Assembly: GCF_030317035.1 (NCBI RefSeq)
Contig: NZ_JASZYK010000003.1
Span: 774,406-838,405 of the forward strand
DNA from: Variovorax sp. J22G73
GTDB taxonomy: Bacteria; Pseudomonadota; Gammaproteobacteria; Burkholderiales; Burkholderiaceae_C
Direction of reading: 5' to 3'
DNA length: 64,000 nucleotides
Shown: piece by piece, positions 8,348-17,580 of the stretch
Layout of the letters: the number at the start of each line of letters is the position of its first letter
Numbering within the stretch: position 1 is the first letter of the stretch
The notes under the pieces: generated by a model
The model's database searches: none
Told to the model about the DNA's origin: nothing
What the model saw: only the letters and a program-made list of their open reading frames with translations
Position numbers and translations under genes: made by a program

Positions 8348-9154
8348 TCAGTACCCCAGCGTGCCCGCGGCCGGCCGCCGCCCGCCCGCACCGGAGGCCT
8401 GCTGGAAGGCCTGCGTGATGAGGCCTGTGGTGGTGCTTGCGAAGTACCGCGCGCCCCACTGGCCGTACTTGTCTTCGTCCTGCGGCGTGAGCGCGATCAC
8501 GCCGCCGCAGTTGCCCGCGTCGCGAATGGCGCACAGCGCGCGCTGGATCGCGGCCTCCACCTCGGGCGCCTTCCAGTTGTTGTCGAAGCCCATGGCGTGC
8601 GACAGGTCGTTGGGCCCGACGAACACCGCGTCCACGCCGGGCACCGACGCGATCTCGGCGGCCTGCTCGACCGCTTCGGGCGTCTCGATCATCACGATCA
8701 GCGCCACGCCCGCGTTGCTGCGCTCGGTGTGCGCCACGCCGGGGAACGCGCCGTAGCCGGCGGCGCGGGGGCTGAACGCGCTGCCGCGCCGGCCCACGCG
8801 CGGGTAGCGCACCTGCTGCACCAGGTCGCGCGCTTCCTCGGCGCTGCCGACCATGGGTATCTGCACGCCGCTGGCGCCCATGTCGAGCACGCGCGAGATG
8901 TCGTGGCGCAGGCAACGCACCACGGGCACGATGCCGCTCGCGCGCGCGGCGCGCAGCATGTGCTCGGTGGTTTCGAGGTTGGCGCTGCCGTGCTCGTTGT
9001 CGAGGATGACGAAGTCGAAACCCGCGTAGCCGCACATCTCGACGATGGCCGGGCTGGGCAGCGAATTGAACAGGCCGCGCAGGCGCTGGCCGCTTTTCAG
9101 CAGCGCGGGCAGGCGGGTGTCGAGCGGGTGATGAGGATGAACAGGATGGTCCAT
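8348..9154 (-). CDS. HpcH/HpaI-family aldolase
   Basis: The 268-aa TIM-barrel enzyme is predicted to be a metal-dependent class II aldolase that cleaves 2-keto-3-deoxy sugar acids or 4-hydroxy-2-ketoacids to pyruvate and an aldehyde. Family markers are FVILDNEHG near residue 48, GVQIPMVGSAEEA near 95, the metal-binding glutamate in MIETPEAVEQ near 155 and the aspartate in VFVGPNDLSHAMG near 177. The C-terminus after residue 250 is a Gly/Arg-rich tail. It is the last gene of the run that starts with the HisD-like enzyme and follows the RraA-like gene by 16 bases, so it probably performs the final carbon-carbon cleavage. Confidence 0.88.
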   Translation of the reverse strand: MDHPVHPHHPLDTRLPALLKSGQRLRGLFNSLPSPAIVEMCGYAGFDFVILDNEHGSANLETTEHMLRAARASGIVPVVRCLRHDISRVLDMGASGVQIPMVGSAEEARDLVQQVRYPRVGRRGSAFSPRAAGYGAFPGVAHTERSNAGVALIVMIETPEAVEQAAEIASVPGVDAVFVGPNDLSHAMGFDNNWKAPEVEAAIQRALCAIRDAGNCGGVIALTPQDEDKYGQWGARYFASTTTGLITQAFQQASGAGGRRPAAGTLGY

Positions 9155-9170
9155 GGTGTCTGTGTGTCCT

Positions 9171-9890
9171 TCAATGGATGTCGTCGGCCTCGCGCATGGC
9201 GGCCTCTATCTTCGCCAGGTTGAAGCCGGGGCCGCGCGCGGCGGCCAGCAGCGGTGCTTCCTTGCGCTGCACGCGGTCGATGCACTCGGGCAGCGCCTGC
9301 AGGTACTGCGGCGCGATGAGCACCGCGCCGTGCCGGTCGGCATGAATCAGGTCGTCGTGCGCCACGCGCAGGCCGAACACCTCCACCGGCTCGCCGATGC
9401 GCTCCACGTGCACGAAGGCATGCGAGGGGCCGATGCTGCCCGCAAGAATGGAAAAGCGCGGCGACAGGTCGCCCAGGTCGCGCACCGAGCCGTTGGTCAG
9501 CACGCCGGCCACGCCCAGCCCTTCGTGCACGGCCGAGTTGACCTCGCCCCAGAACGAGCCGACGCCGGGGTGCTCGTCCAGGTCCTGCATCACGACGAGG
9601 GTGGGCACGCCGTTCACCGGCGCCACGTGGCGGTAGTAGTCCAGGCGCAGCTGGCGCATGTCGGCCGCGGGCCGCGTGGAAGGCTGCGCGGCGCGAATGC
9701 ACGCGGTGCGCGCAAAGCCCAGCATCGGCGCCATCGGCTGCGGCGCGGCCACCAGCGTGCCACGGGTGAAGCCCTGCGCGCTGCGTCCGCCCATCGCGAG
9801 CTCGAGCGCGTTGCAAATGGTGGGCGTGTCGACCGAGCGCAGCTTGCGGGCCAGCGCCTCGCTCATCACCGGGTGCGGCGCGGTGCTCAT
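9171..9890 (-). CDS. RraA-family protein (aldolase/decarboxylase-like)
   Basis: The 239-aa protein matches the RraA / 4-hydroxy-4-methyl-2-oxoglutarate aldolase family. The central VLTNGSVRD corresponds to the conserved G-x-R-D substrate and metal site, followed by VFGLRVAHDDLIHADRHGAVL with the expected second acidic cluster. The N-terminus contains the family motif VDTPTICNALE. Such proteins in catabolic operons act on oxaloacetate-like or branched hydroxy-oxo acids rather than on RNase E. The start ATG overlaps the stop of the upstream Bug gene (ATGA at 9887-9890), showing translational coupling. Confidence 0.85.
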   Translation of the reverse strand: MSTAPHPVMSEALARKLRSVDTPTICNALELAMGGRSAQGFTRGTLVAAPQPMAPMLGFARTACIRAAQPSTRPAADMRQLRLDYYRHVAPVNGVPTLVVMQDLDEHPGVGSFWGEVNSAVHEGLGVAGVLTNGSVRDLGDLSPRFSILAGSIGPSHAFVHVERIGEPVEVFGLRVAHDDLIHADRHGAVLIAPQYLQALPECIDRVQRKEAPLLAAARGPGFNLAKIEAAMREADDIH

Positions 9891-10942
9891 TCGAGCGTCA
9901 CGTGGTTGGTCTTGATGAGCTCGGCGAACTTCAGCGTCTCGTCCTGGATGAACTTGCGAAAGGCCTGCGGCGTCATCGGCTTGGGCGTGAAGCCCTGCGC
10001 GGCCAGCCGCTCGACCACCGCGGGCGAGCGCAGCACGGCCACCACTTCGCCGTTCAGCCAGGTGACCACCGGCGCGGGCGTCGCGGCCGGCGCCAGCAGG
10101 CCGAGCCAGGTCGCGGCCTCGAAGCCGGGCACGCCCGATTCGGCCAGCGTGGGCAGCTCGGGTGCCAGCGGCGAACGCGCGGCGCTGGTCACGGCCAGCG
10201 CCTTGGCCTGGTTGTTCTTGGCGAAGGCCAGCGCGGTGGTCATGTTGTCGAACTGCATGTCGATCTGGTTGCCCGCCAGGTCGACCAGCGACTGGCTGCT
10301 GCCCTTGTAGGGCACATGCACCGCCTTGCCGCCGATGCGGTTCAGGAACATCAGCGCCGTGAGGTGCTGCGAGGTGCCGTTGCCGCTGGAGCCGTAGGAC
10401 ACCGCGTCGGGCTTGGCCTTGACCACCGCGATGAGCGACTTCACGTCGGTCGCGCCCGACTTGTTGCCCGCCAGCAGCACCAGCGGCGTGCTCGCGAGCT
10501 CGGTCACGGGGGCGAAGTCCTTGTCGACGTTGTAGCTCACCTTCTTCAGCAGCGTGGGGTTGACCGACAGTGCCGTCTGCGTGCCCAGCAGCAGCGTGTA
10601 GCCGTCGGGCTTGGCGCGCGCGACGTACTCGGTGCCGATGCCGCCGCCCGCGCCGGCGCGGTTGTCGACCACCACGGCCGTGCCCCAGCGCTTGCCGAGC
10701 TCTTCGGCCACCAGGCGCGCGACGATGTCGGTGGCGCCGCCGGGCGCGAAGGGCACGACGATGGTGACGCGGCCCGTGGCGGGGTAGCCGCCCGGGCCGG
10801 CGGGCGCTTGCGCGGATGCGAGGTTGCCGATGCCGATGCCGCCGGCCAGGGCGAACGCGGCGGCGGCGCGCAATGCGGAGCGGCGAAGGCGCGAGGCCGT
10901 TGTAATGGATGTAAAGGGCGCGATAGGTGTGTCGTGTTTCAT
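9887..10942 (-). CDS. Bug/TctC-type periplasmic binding protein 1
   Basis: The 351-aa protein has an N-terminal export signal (hydrophobic residues about 22-45, ending ASAQ) and the tripartite tricarboxylate receptor fold. Markers are TIVVPFAPGGATDIVARL, VVVDNRAGAGGGIGTEYVA, KPDGYTLL and the later HVPYKGS. Bug proteins bind small carboxylates for TctAB-type transporters, but no tctA or tctB is present in the window. The ATG at 10942 begins 11 bases after the end of the preceding Bug gene, with a GAGAGA ribosome site. It probably delivers the substrate of this operon or acts as a sensor. Confidence 0.9.
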   Translation of the reverse strand: MKHDTPIAPFTSITTASRLRRSALRAAAAFALAGGIGIGNLASAQAPAGPGGYPATGRVTIVVPFAPGGATDIVARLVAEELGKRWGTAVVVDNRAGAGGGIGTEYVARAKPDGYTLLLGTQTALSVNPTLLKKVSYNVDKDFAPVTELASTPLVLLAGNKSGATDVKSLIAVVKAKPDAVSYGSSGNGTSQHLTALMFLNRIGGKAVHVPYKGSSQSLVDLAGNQIDMQFDNMTTALAFAKNNQAKALAVTSAARSPLAPELPTLAESGVPGFEAATWLGLLAPAATPAPVVTWLNGEVVAVLRSPAVVERLAAQGFTPKPMTPQAFRKFIQDETLKFAELIKTNHVTLE

Positions 10943-10952
10943 GCTGTCTCTC

Positions 10953-11972
10953 TCATTCGGCCTGGATGCCTGCGTCCTTGATGACCTTGCCCCATTTCGC
11001 GATTTCCGATTGCTGGAACGCGGTGAAGGCCTCCGACGTGCGGCCGTCGGGCTCCACGCCCAGGCCGCGCAATTTCTCCTGCACGTCGGGCATGGCGACG
11101 ATGGCGGCAATCTCGCGCGCCAGCCGGTCGACCACCGGCTTGGGCGTGCCCGCGGGCACGAACACGCCCTGCCACGACTGCATCTCGAAGTTGGGCGCGC
11201 CGGCCTCGGCCAGCGTGGGCACGCCCGGCAGGCTGGCGAGCCGCCTGGCCGCAGTCACGCCCAGCACCTTCACGCGCTTGCCGTCGATCATGGGCCGCGC
11301 GGCGGCCACGGTCTCGAACACCATGTCGATCTGCCCGCCCACCAGGTCGACGATGGCCTGCGAGCCGCCCTTGTAGACGATCTGGCGCATGCGCGTGTGC
11401 GTGATGTTCTCGAAAAGCTGGCCCGACAGGTGCTGCGAGGTGCCGGGCCCCGCGGTGCCGTAGGTGAGGCTGTCGGGCTTGGCCTTCAGCTCGGCGATGA
11501 CCTGCGCCACCGAGTTGAAGCGGCTGCCTTCGGGCACCACGAGCACGTTGCTCACCATGCCCACGAGGTTGACGGGCACGAAGTCCTTCACAGGGTCGTA
11601 GCCCAGGTTCTTGTTGAAGAAGGGGTTGACGGCGTGCGTGGTGATGGTGCCGCCGATGACGGTGTAGCCGTCGGCCGGCGCGCGCGCCACGGCCTGCGTG
11701 CCGACGATGCCCGACACGCCTGGGCGGTTGTCGATGATCACCGGCTGGCCCAGCCGCTCGCCCAGGTGCTGGGCCACCAGGCGCGCCACGCCGTCGGACA
11801 CGCCGCCGGGGGAGAAGGGCACGACGTACTTGACGGGCTTGGTGGGCCAGGCGGCCGGCTGCGCGTGCGCAACGCCGGCCAAACCGGTCAAGGCGGTGAG
11901 CGTGGAAAGGGCAAGCGGGAGTGCGAGTGCGGCAAGCGTGGCCCGCAGGGCGGGGCGGATTCGGGGGCTCAT
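10953..11972 (-). CDS. Bug/TctC-type periplasmic binding protein 2
   Basis: The 339-aa protein has a signal peptide of about 37 residues ending AHAQ, and Bug motifs KYVVPFSPGGVSDGVARL, VIIDNRPGVSGIVGTQAV and QIVYKGGSQA. AGGAGA lies seven bases before the ATG at 11972. It directly precedes a second Bug gene, so two related binding proteins are made from one operon. They differ clearly in sequence, so they may bind different ligands, for example substrate and intermediate; that is inference. Confidence 0.9.
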   Translation of the reverse strand: MSPRIRPALRATLAALALPLALSTLTALTGLAGVAHAQPAAWPTKPVKYVVPFSPGGVSDGVARLVAQHLGERLGQPVIIDNRPGVSGIVGTQAVARAPADGYTVIGGTITTHAVNPFFNKNLGYDPVKDFVPVNLVGMVSNVLVVPEGSRFNSVAQVIAELKAKPDSLTYGTAGPGTSQHLSGQLFENITHTRMRQIVYKGGSQAIVDLVGGQIDMVFETVAAARPMIDGKRVKVLGVTAARRLASLPGVPTLAEAGAPNFEMQSWQGVFVPAGTPKPVVDRLAREIAAIVAMPDVQEKLRGLGVEPDGRTSEAFTAFQQSEIAKWGKVIKDAGIQAE

Positions 11973-12001
11973 GGATTTGTCTCCTGGAATGAATGAAATC
12001 G

Positions 12002-12017
12002 GCCCGCTCAGGCGGGC
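12002..12017. terminator. Stem-loop at the LacI/Bug junction
   Basis: GCCCGC-TCAG-GCGGGC forms a perfect six-base GC stem whose loop contains the LacI stop codon on the minus strand. No T run follows, so it may attenuate or process the operon transcript rather than end it. Confidence 0.35.
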
Positions 12018-13084
12018 TTCGAAACATTGGCTTTGCCTGGGTTGCTTCGTTTGCCTTGCGAGGGCCGTGCCGCGCGCACCGAGTCGCGCTCGACCACGCG
12101 GCACGCAATGACCACGTTGCGCGGCTGCGCGTCGTCCTGCATCTGCTCGTGCAGCAGCTCGACCGTGGCCTCGACCATCGGCTCCACGCCCTGCACCACG
12201 GTCGTGAGGCGGTAGGCGCCCCAGGCCGCCTGCGGCACGTCGTCGAAGCCGACCACGCTCACGTCCTCGGGCACGCGCAGGCCCAGCTCGTGGCGCAGTA
12301 CGTCCATGGCGGCGATGGCCATGTGGTCGTTGGCCACGAACACCGCGTCGGGGCGTTTGGCGGCGGGCACGCCGGCGAACATGGCGCGCGCCGCGTCGCG
12401 CGCGCGCTCGAAGCTGTAGTGGCCCACCTCGCGGCGAAACACCTGCACGCCCGCTTGCGCGAGCACCTCGTTGAAGCCGCGCTCGCGCTCCAGGTTGGTC
12501 GAAGACTTTTCCAGCCCCGCCAGGAACGCGATGCGCTTGTGGCCGCGCGCGAGCAGCAGCTCGGCCACCATGCGCCCGCCCTCGCGGTTGTCGGAAGTGA
12601 CCGAGCTGGTCGTGTGGCGCGCGAAGGCGCTGGTGTCGGGCACGCGGTTGAACAGCACCACCGGCACGCCCGAGTCGGCGCACTGCCGCGCGAGGTCGGG
12701 CGACAGCATGGCCGAGGCCATGACGATGCCGTCGATCTGGTACTGCAGGATCTCGTCGAGCACGCCGTCGGTCTCGTCGCCGTCGCTGATGAACATCAGC
12801 ACGTGGTAGCCCTGCTTCTGCAGCTTCTGCGAGAGCTTCTCGATCACCAGCGGGTAGAACTGGTTCTCCAGGTAGCCCATGACCAGCGCGATGATGCGGC
12901 TGCGCCGCGTGATCAGGCTGCGCGCCATGGCGTTGGGCCGGTAGCCCAGCGACTTGGCCGCGATCATCACGCGGGCGCGGGTGTCTTCCGACACGCTGGC
13001 GCCGGGCGTGAAGGTGCGGCTCACGGCCGACTGCGACACGTTGGCCAGTTTGGCGACGTCTTGCGCGGTGGCGTTCGACCTCAT
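12008..13084 (-). CDS. LacI-family transcriptional regulator 1
   Basis: The 358-aa protein has a helix-turn-helix at residues about 6-27 (AQDVAKLANVSQSAVSRTF), a hinge near YRPNAMARSL, and a periplasmic-binding-protein-like effector domain from about residue 60 (IIALVMGYLENQFYP, later AVFVANDHMAIAAMDVLR and VSVVGFDDVP). The DNA-binding region differs slightly from classical sugar repressors (SRTFTPGASVSEDTR). The start ATG overlaps the SDR stop codon. It lies inside the operon it probably controls; the two 16-base palindromes with a central CG at 15191-15232 are suitable LacI-type operators. Confidence 0.9.
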   Translation of the reverse strand: MRSNATAQDVAKLANVSQSAVSRTFTPGASVSEDTRARVMIAAKSLGYRPNAMARSLITRRSRIIALVMGYLENQFYPLVIEKLSQKLQKQGYHVLMFISDGDETDGVLDEILQYQIDGIVMASAMLSPDLARQCADSGVPVVLFNRVPDTSAFARHTTSSVTSDNREGGRMVAELLLARGHKRIAFLAGLEKSSTNLERERGFNEVLAQAGVQVFRREVGHYSFERARDAARAMFAGVPAAKRPDAVFVANDHMAIAAMDVLRHELGLRVPEDVSVVGFDDVPQAAWGAYRLTTVVQGVEPMVEATVELLHEQMQDDAQPRNVVIACRVVERDSVRAARPSQGKRSNPGKANVSKPA

Positions 13085-13851
13085 GCCGCGCTCCAGCCGC
13101 CGTCGAGCATCAGCGCGCTGCCCGTCATGAGGCTCGAGGCCTCGCTCGCCAGGAACACCACCGCGCCCATGATCTCCTCGGTCTTGCCGAGCCGGCCCAG
13201 CGCGATGCGCTCGGTGACCCAGCCGCGGAAGGCGGGGTCCGCGAACATGTTCGCCGTCATCGCGGTTTCGATGAAGGTGGGGCAGATGGTGTTCACGCGA
13301 ATGTTCGCCGGGCCCAGCTCCCAGGCCAGCGCCTTGGTCATGCCCTCGACCGCGTGCTTGCTCGCGCAGTACAGCGTGCGGCGCGGGCTGCCCACCACCC
13401 CCATCTGCGAGGAGATGGTGACGATGGAGCCCGGCAGCCCGGCCGCGAGCAGCCCGCGCGCCACCGTGCGCGTGACGTACAGCGTGGCCTTCACGTTCAG
13501 CTCGAACACCGCGTCGATGTCGTCGTCCTGCACATCGACCAGCAGCTTGGGCCGGTTGAGGCCGGCGTTGTTCACCAGCACCTGGAACGGGGCCGCGGCG
13601 CCCAGCGCGGCGGTCACCGCGGCCGAGTCGGTCACGTCGAGCACCAGCCAGTCGCACGCGCCGCCTTCGGCGCGAATCAGCTCGCAGGCCTCGCGCAGCT
13701 CGTTCTCCGAGCGCGCGGCCAGGGTGACGTGGGCGCCGGCGCGCGCCAGCGCCGCCGCCGCGGCCAGGCCGATGCCGCGCCCGGCCCCGGTGACCAGCGC
13801 GCGCTGGCCGTCGACCCGAAAGCCCGGCGAGCGGGGCAGCGCGCCGGTCAC
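13081..13851 (-). CDS. Short-chain dehydrogenase/reductase (SDR) 1
   Basis: The 256-aa enzyme has the classical SDR features: TGAGRGIG nucleotide loop near residue 20, NNAG near 95, catalytic Ser in TISSQMG near 147 and YCASK near 160. The GTG at 13851 overlaps the stop codon of the HisD-like gene (GTGA), supporting this start. It is predicted to oxidise a hydroxyl group using NAD(P), next to an alcohol/aldehyde dehydrogenase of the HisD fold, so the two may oxidise successive alcohols of one compound. Confidence 0.88.
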   Translation of the reverse strand: MTGALPRSPGFRVDGQRALVTGAGRGIGLAAAAALARAGAHVTLAARSENELREACELIRAEGGACDWLVLDVTDSAAVTAALGAAAPFQVLVNNAGLNRPKLLVDVQDDDIDAVFELNVKATLYVTRTVARGLLAAGLPGSIVTISSQMGVVGSPRRTLYCASKHAVEGMTKALAWELGPANIRVNTICPTFIETAMTANMFADPAFRGWVTERIALGRLGKTEEIMGAVVFLASEASSLMTGSALMLDGGWSAA

Positions 13852-15167
13852 GACAGCGCCGGCACCGGCTGGTACCACGGCACCTCGGGCCGCGTGCCAT
13901 AGCGGCGCACGCGCAGGTTGGCCTGCTCGCCGTGACCCGCGAAGTTCTCCATGTGGCACAGGCGCGAGCAGTACTCGCCCATGAGCGCGCTGGCCTCGTC
14001 GGTCAGCACCTTCTGGTAGGTGCAGGTCTTCAGGAACTTGCCCACCCACAGGCCGCCGGTGTAGCGCGCGTTGCGGTTGGTGGGCAGCGTGTGGTTGGTG
14101 CCGATGACCTTGTCGCCGAAGCTCACGTTGGTGCGCGGCCCGAGGAACAGGGCGCCGTAGTTGGTCATGTGCGCCAGGAAGTAGTCGGGGTCGCGCGTGA
14201 GCACCTGTACATGCTCGAAGGCCAGCTCGTTGGCCTTGCGCAGCATTTCTTCCTGCGTGTCGCAGACGATCACCTCGCCGTACTCGGCCCAGCTCACGGC
14301 GGCGATGGCGGCGGTCGGCAGGATCTTCAGCTGCCGCTCGATTTCGGCGAGCGTGTCGTGCGCCAGCTGCTCGCTCGTGGTCAGCAGGATGGCCGGCGAC
14401 GTGGGGCCGTGCTCGGCCTGGCCCAGCAGGTCGACTGCGCACATTTCGCCGTCGGCGGTGTCGTCGGCGATCACCAGCGTTTCGGTCGGGCCCGCGAACA
14501 GGTCGATGCCCACGCGGCCGTAGAGCTGGCGCTTGGCTTCGGCCACGTACATGTTGCCCGGGCCCACCAGCATGTCGACCGGCGCGATGGTCTGCGTGCC
14601 CACGGCCATGGCCACCACGGCCTGCACGCCACCCAGCACCAGGATCTCGTCGGCGCCGGCCATGGCCATGGCCGTGACGATGGCCGGGTGCGGCGCGCCC
14701 TGGTAGGGCGGCGCCGTGGCCACCACGCGCTTCACGCCGGCCACCTTGGCCGTCAGCACGCTCATGTGGGCCGAGGCCAGCAGCGGGTACTTGCCGCCGG
14801 GGATGTAGCAGCCCACGGCGTCCATCGGGATGTTGCGGTGGCCGAGCACCACGCCGGGGTAGGTCTCGACCTCGACGTCCTTCATCGATTCGCGCTGGAT
14901 CTGCGCGAAGTTGCGCACCTGTTTCTGCGCGAAGGCGATGTCTTCGATCTCGCGCGCCGAGAGGCTCTTGCGCGCCTTCTCGATGGCGTCGGCGGAGAGC
15001 CGGAAGTCGGCCGGGTTCCAGTTGTCGAACTGGCGGCTGTAGTCGCGCACGGCGTCGTCGCCGCGCGCCTCGACCGCCTTGATGATGCCTTCGACGGTGG
15101 CGCGCACCTTGGCATCGTCGTCGGCACGGACTTGCACGTCCTTGCCGCGCTTGAGGTATTTGATCAT
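13848..15167 (-). CDS. Histidinol-dehydrogenase-family enzyme (HpsN-like), not biosynthetic HisD
   Basis: The 439-aa protein has the HisD fold: [17 protein letters not shown] near residue 120, the nucleotide loop VAMAVGTQT near 195, VDMLVGPGN and [12 protein letters not shown]. In true HisD the catalytic Glu-His pair lies before LPT in the segment PEALGDY..G.NHVLPT. Here the segment reads [18 protein letters not shown], so the His is kept but the Glu is not at the usual place. This matches paralogues such as sulfopropanediol 3-dehydrogenase (HpsN), which oxidise a primary alcohol to an acid. No other histidine gene is near. The ATG at 15167 is chosen over one 39 bases upstream because the family starts with the MIKYLK segment. 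First gene of the operon. Confidence 0.85.
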   Translation of the reverse strand: MIKYLKRGKDVQVRADDDAKVRATVEGIIKAVEARGDDAVRDYSRQFDNWNPADFRLSADAIEKARKSLSAREIEDIAFAQKQVRNFAQIQRESMKDVEVETYPGVVLGHRNIPMDAVGCYIPGGKYPLLASAHMSVLTAKVAGVKRVVATAPPYQGAPHPAIVTAMAMAGADEILVLGGVQAVVAMAVGTQTIAPVDMLVGPGNMYVAEAKRQLYGRVGIDLFAGPTETLVIADDTADGEMCAVDLLGQAEHGPTSPAILLTTSEQLAHDTLAEIERQLKILPTAAIAAVSWAEYGEVIVCDTQEEMLRKANELAFEHVQVLTRDPDYFLAHMTNYGALFLGPRTNVSFGDKVIGTNHTLPTNRNARYTGGLWVGKFLKTCTYQKVLTDEASALMGEYCSRLCHMENFAGHGEQANLRVRRYGTRPEVPWYQPVPALS

Positions 15168-15190
15168 CGGGTGTTCCCAGTGGTTTGGCG

Positions 15191-15245
15191 TTGCATACGA
15201 ATGCAATGTCGAAACCTTGCATTCGTATGCAAACAGGGAAAACCC
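15191..15245. promoter_or_regulatory. Double palindrome, copy B of the shared upstream element
   Basis: TTGCATACGAATGCAA (15191-15206) and its exact reverse complement TTGCATTCGTATGCAA (15217-15232) are separated by 10 bases. Each is itself a near-palindrome with a central CG, the form of LacI-family operators. It lies 24-65 bases upstream of the HisD-like start codon. The segment from AATGTCGAAACC to AACCCT recurs upstream of the alpha/beta hydrolase. Confidence 0.75.
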
Positions 15246-15274
15246 TAGGTTTTTCCGATCGTTCGACAGCCTGT

Positions 15275-16216
15275 TCAGGCCGAGTTGATCTGGCTCAACT
15301 TCTGAAAATGCTTGCCGAGTTCGTCGATCAGCTTGGACGCGAGCTCGCTCTTTTGCCGCCCCTTCTTGCTCACCACGAAGAAGTCGATGGGCACCAGCGG
15401 CTCCACCAGTGTTCGAACCGCCACCTCGTAGCGCGTGCAGGCAGGCGCCACGAATCCCGGCAGCGCCGCCACGCCGTGCCCGGCCTCCACCATCGCGATG
15501 ATGGCCTGGATGTTCTGCAGCGCGCCGCTGCGCGCGGGCGCGGCGTCGAGCTCGCGCAATTGCGCATCCACCAGCTTCTGGATGGGGTTGTCGTTGGGCA
15601 GCGCGAGCAGCCGCTCGCCGGAGAATTCAGACCAGGCCGCGCGCTGCCCCGCGCCCGCGCGCCGGCCGCGCGAGCGCGCCGGGGCCGGCGTGCCGGCGCC
15701 CGGGCTGACGCGCACCATGTGGAACGTGGCGAGCAACTGGCGCTCGATGCCCGCCGCTGGCTTGAAGAAGGCGCCCAGCCCGAGGTCGACCTCGCCGGCC
15801 TCGATGCCCTGCAATATCTGCCTTCGGTCGAGGTCGCTCACGTTCACCCGGATGCTTGGCTGCACCTGGCGGAAATCGTGCAGCCAGCGCGGCAGCACGC
15901 TCGACGCGATCAACGGCGTGGCGGCCAGCGACACCTGCTGCCCGGCCACCGCCGACAGCTGCCCGATGTTGGCGGTCGCGTTGTCCCAGTCGGCCAGCAT
16001 GCCGCGCGCGGTGGGCAGCAACGACTCGCCCGCCGGCGTGAGGCGCACCGAGCGCGTGGTGCGGTCGAACAGGCGGGCACCCACCTGCGCCTCGAAGTCC
16101 TTGAGCATCAGGCTCAGCCCCGCCTGCGTCACGAAGATTTCCTCGGCTGCGCGGGTGAAGCTGCCCAGCCGTGCGATGGCCAGGAAAGCCTGGAGCTGGC
16201 GGGTGCTGATATTCAT
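15275..16216 (-). CDS. LysR-family regulator 1
   Basis: The 313-aa protein has the LysR winged helix at residues 5-62 ([24 protein letters not shown]) and the effector domain from about 90. An unusual Pro/Ala/Arg/Gly-rich insertion lies at about residues 171-193, where most relatives have a short turn after the first effector sub-domain. It is divergent from the monooxygenase operon; the TATCAA-N5-TTGATA operator ends 11 bases from its start, so it should repress itself. The same operator recurs at 27367. Confidence 0.9.
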   Translation of the reverse strand: MNISTRQLQAFLAIARLGSFTRAAEEIFVTQAGLSLMLKDFEAQVGARLFDRTTRSVRLTPAGESLLPTARGMLADWDNATANIGQLSAVAGQQVSLAATPLIASSVLPRWLHDFRQVQPSIRVNVSDLDRRQILQGIEAGEVDLGLGAFFKPAAGIERQLLATFHMVRVSPGAGTPAPARSRGRRAGAGQRAAWSEFSGERLLALPNDNPIQKLVDAQLRELDAAPARSGALQNIQAIIAMVEAGHGVAALPGFVAPACTRYEVAVRTLVEPLVPIDFFVVSKKGRQKSELASKLIDELGKHFQKLSQINSA

Positions 16217-16226
16217 TAGCAGGGCC

Positions 16227-16243
16227 TATCAATTGATTTGATA
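16227..16243. promoter_or_regulatory. LysR operator, copy 1
   Basis: TATCAATTGATTTGATA is a 17-base palindrome (TATCAA-N5-TTGATA) with T-N11-A spacing. It ends 83 bases before the monooxygenase start. The preceding AGGGCC and following bases are also shared with the copy at 27367. Confidence 0.8.
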
Positions 16244-16325
16244 GTTTAACTTCTCAAATTTCTCTCGCTGCGATGCAATTGCCCGGTGGCCGATCGGGCC
16301 CGTTGGCAATGAAGGAAAGAAACAC

Positions 16326-17558
16326 ATGGCGGCCCAACCTCTTCACGTACTCATTGCCGGCGCCGGCATCGGCGGCCTTTGCTGCGCATTGGCGCTGCAG
16401 CGACGCGGTTTTCGCGTCACGGTGCTCGAACAGGCGCCCGAGCTGGGCGAGGTCGGCGCGGGCTTCCAGGTGAGCGCGAACGGCTCGCGTTGCCTGGCGG
16501 ACATCGGCCTGGGCGACGAGCTGCCGCAGCTGGCAACGCAGGCCGCCGGCAAGCAGGTCAGGCTGTGGAACACCGGGCAGACCTGGAAGCTGTTCGACCT
16601 GGGCGCGGAGTCGGTGCAGAAGTACGGTTTTCCGTACTACCTGATCTACCGCGCCGACCTGCATGCGCTGATGGCGCGCCATGTGCGCGAACGCCAGCCG
16701 GACGCGATCCGGCTGGGCGCCAAGGCGGTCGGCTTCACGCAGGACGTCGAAGGCGTCGAGGTCGAGCTCGAGGGCGGCGAGCGCGTGCGCGGCGATGTTC
16801 TCGTCGGTGCCGACGGCGTGCACTCGCGCATCCGCCGCGCCATGTTCGGCCCGAGCGATGCGCAGTTCACCGGTTGCGTGGCGTGGCGCGGCCTGGTGCC
16901 GCGCGACAAGCTGCCGGCCCACCTGCATGCGAACCTGGGCACCAACTGGATCGGTCCCGGCGCCCACGTCATCCACTACCCGCTGCGCGAGGGCCGGCTC
17001 GTCAACTTCGTGGGCATCGTCGAGCGCAGCGACTGGCAGGTCGAGTCGTGGACCGAACGCGGCAGCGTCGACGAGTGCCTGAACGACTTCAGGCACTGGC
17101 ATGACGACGTGCAGCGGCTCATCCAGGGCATCGAGCAGCCCTTCAAGTGGGCCCTGCTGAGCCGCCAGCCCATGGACAGCTGGACCGACGGACGGGCCAC
17201 GCTGCTGGGCGACGCCTGCCACTCGACACTGCCCTTCCTGGCGCAAGGCGCGGTGATGGCGCTGGAAGACGGCGTGGTGCTGGCCCGCTGCCTGGCCGCC
17301 CACCGCGGCGACCCCGCGGCAGGCTTGCTGCGCTACCAGGCGCTGCGGCTGGAGCGCACCTCGCGCATCGTGCGCGGCTCCGCGGCCAACGCGGCGCGTT
17401 TTCACAACCCGCTGCTGGCCGACGCCGCGGAGGCGAGCCGCTATGTGGACCGCGAATGGAACGAGGACAGCGTGCGCCAGCGCTACGAGTGGCTGTTCAG
17501 CTACGACGCGACCACCGTCGACGTCGGCGGCGCCCTCGATGCCCAGGCCACGAACTGA
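16326..17558 (+). CDS. FAD-dependent monooxygenase (salicylate/3-hydroxybenzoate hydroxylase type)
   Basis: The 410-aa group A flavoprotein has GAGIGGLCCALALQRRG at residues 11-27 (FAD ADP-binding), GADGVHSRIRR near 161 and GDACHSTLPF near 300. These are the three motifs of single-component aromatic hydroxylases that use NAD(P)H and O2. Closest in style are salicylate 1-hydroxylase and 3-hydroxybenzoate 6-hydroxylase. AAGGAAAG precedes the ATG. It is the first gene of an operon with a class II aldolase, a 2-hydroxyacid dehydrogenase and a Bug protein. No ring-cleavage gene follows directly, so the substrate may not be a simple phenol. Confidence 0.88.
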   Translation: MAAQPLHVLIAGAGIGGLCCALALQRRGFRVTVLEQAPELGEVGAGFQVSANGSRCLADIGLGDELPQLATQAAGKQVRLWNTGQTWKLFDLGAESVQKYGFPYYLIYRADLHALMARHVRERQPDAIRLGAKAVGFTQDVEGVEVELEGGERVRGDVLVGADGVHSRIRRAMFGPSDAQFTGCVAWRGLVPRDKLPAHLHANLGTNWIGPGAHVIHYPLREGRLVNFVGIVERSDWQVESWTERGSVDECLNDFRHWHDDVQRLIQGIEQPFKWALLSRQPMDSWTDGRATLLGDACHSTLPFLAQGAVMALEDGVVLARCLAAHRGDPAAGLLRYQALRLERTSRIVRGSAANAARFHNPLLADAAEASRYVDREWNEDSVRQRYEWLFSYDATTVDVGGALDAQATN

Positions 17559-17580
17559 ATTCAAACAAGGAACCCGACGA

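Noticed and set aside
13848..15167. Biosynthetic histidinol dehydrogenase (hisD)
   Set aside because: The usual catalytic Glu context is missing and no other histidine genes are near; a catabolic paralogue fits better.
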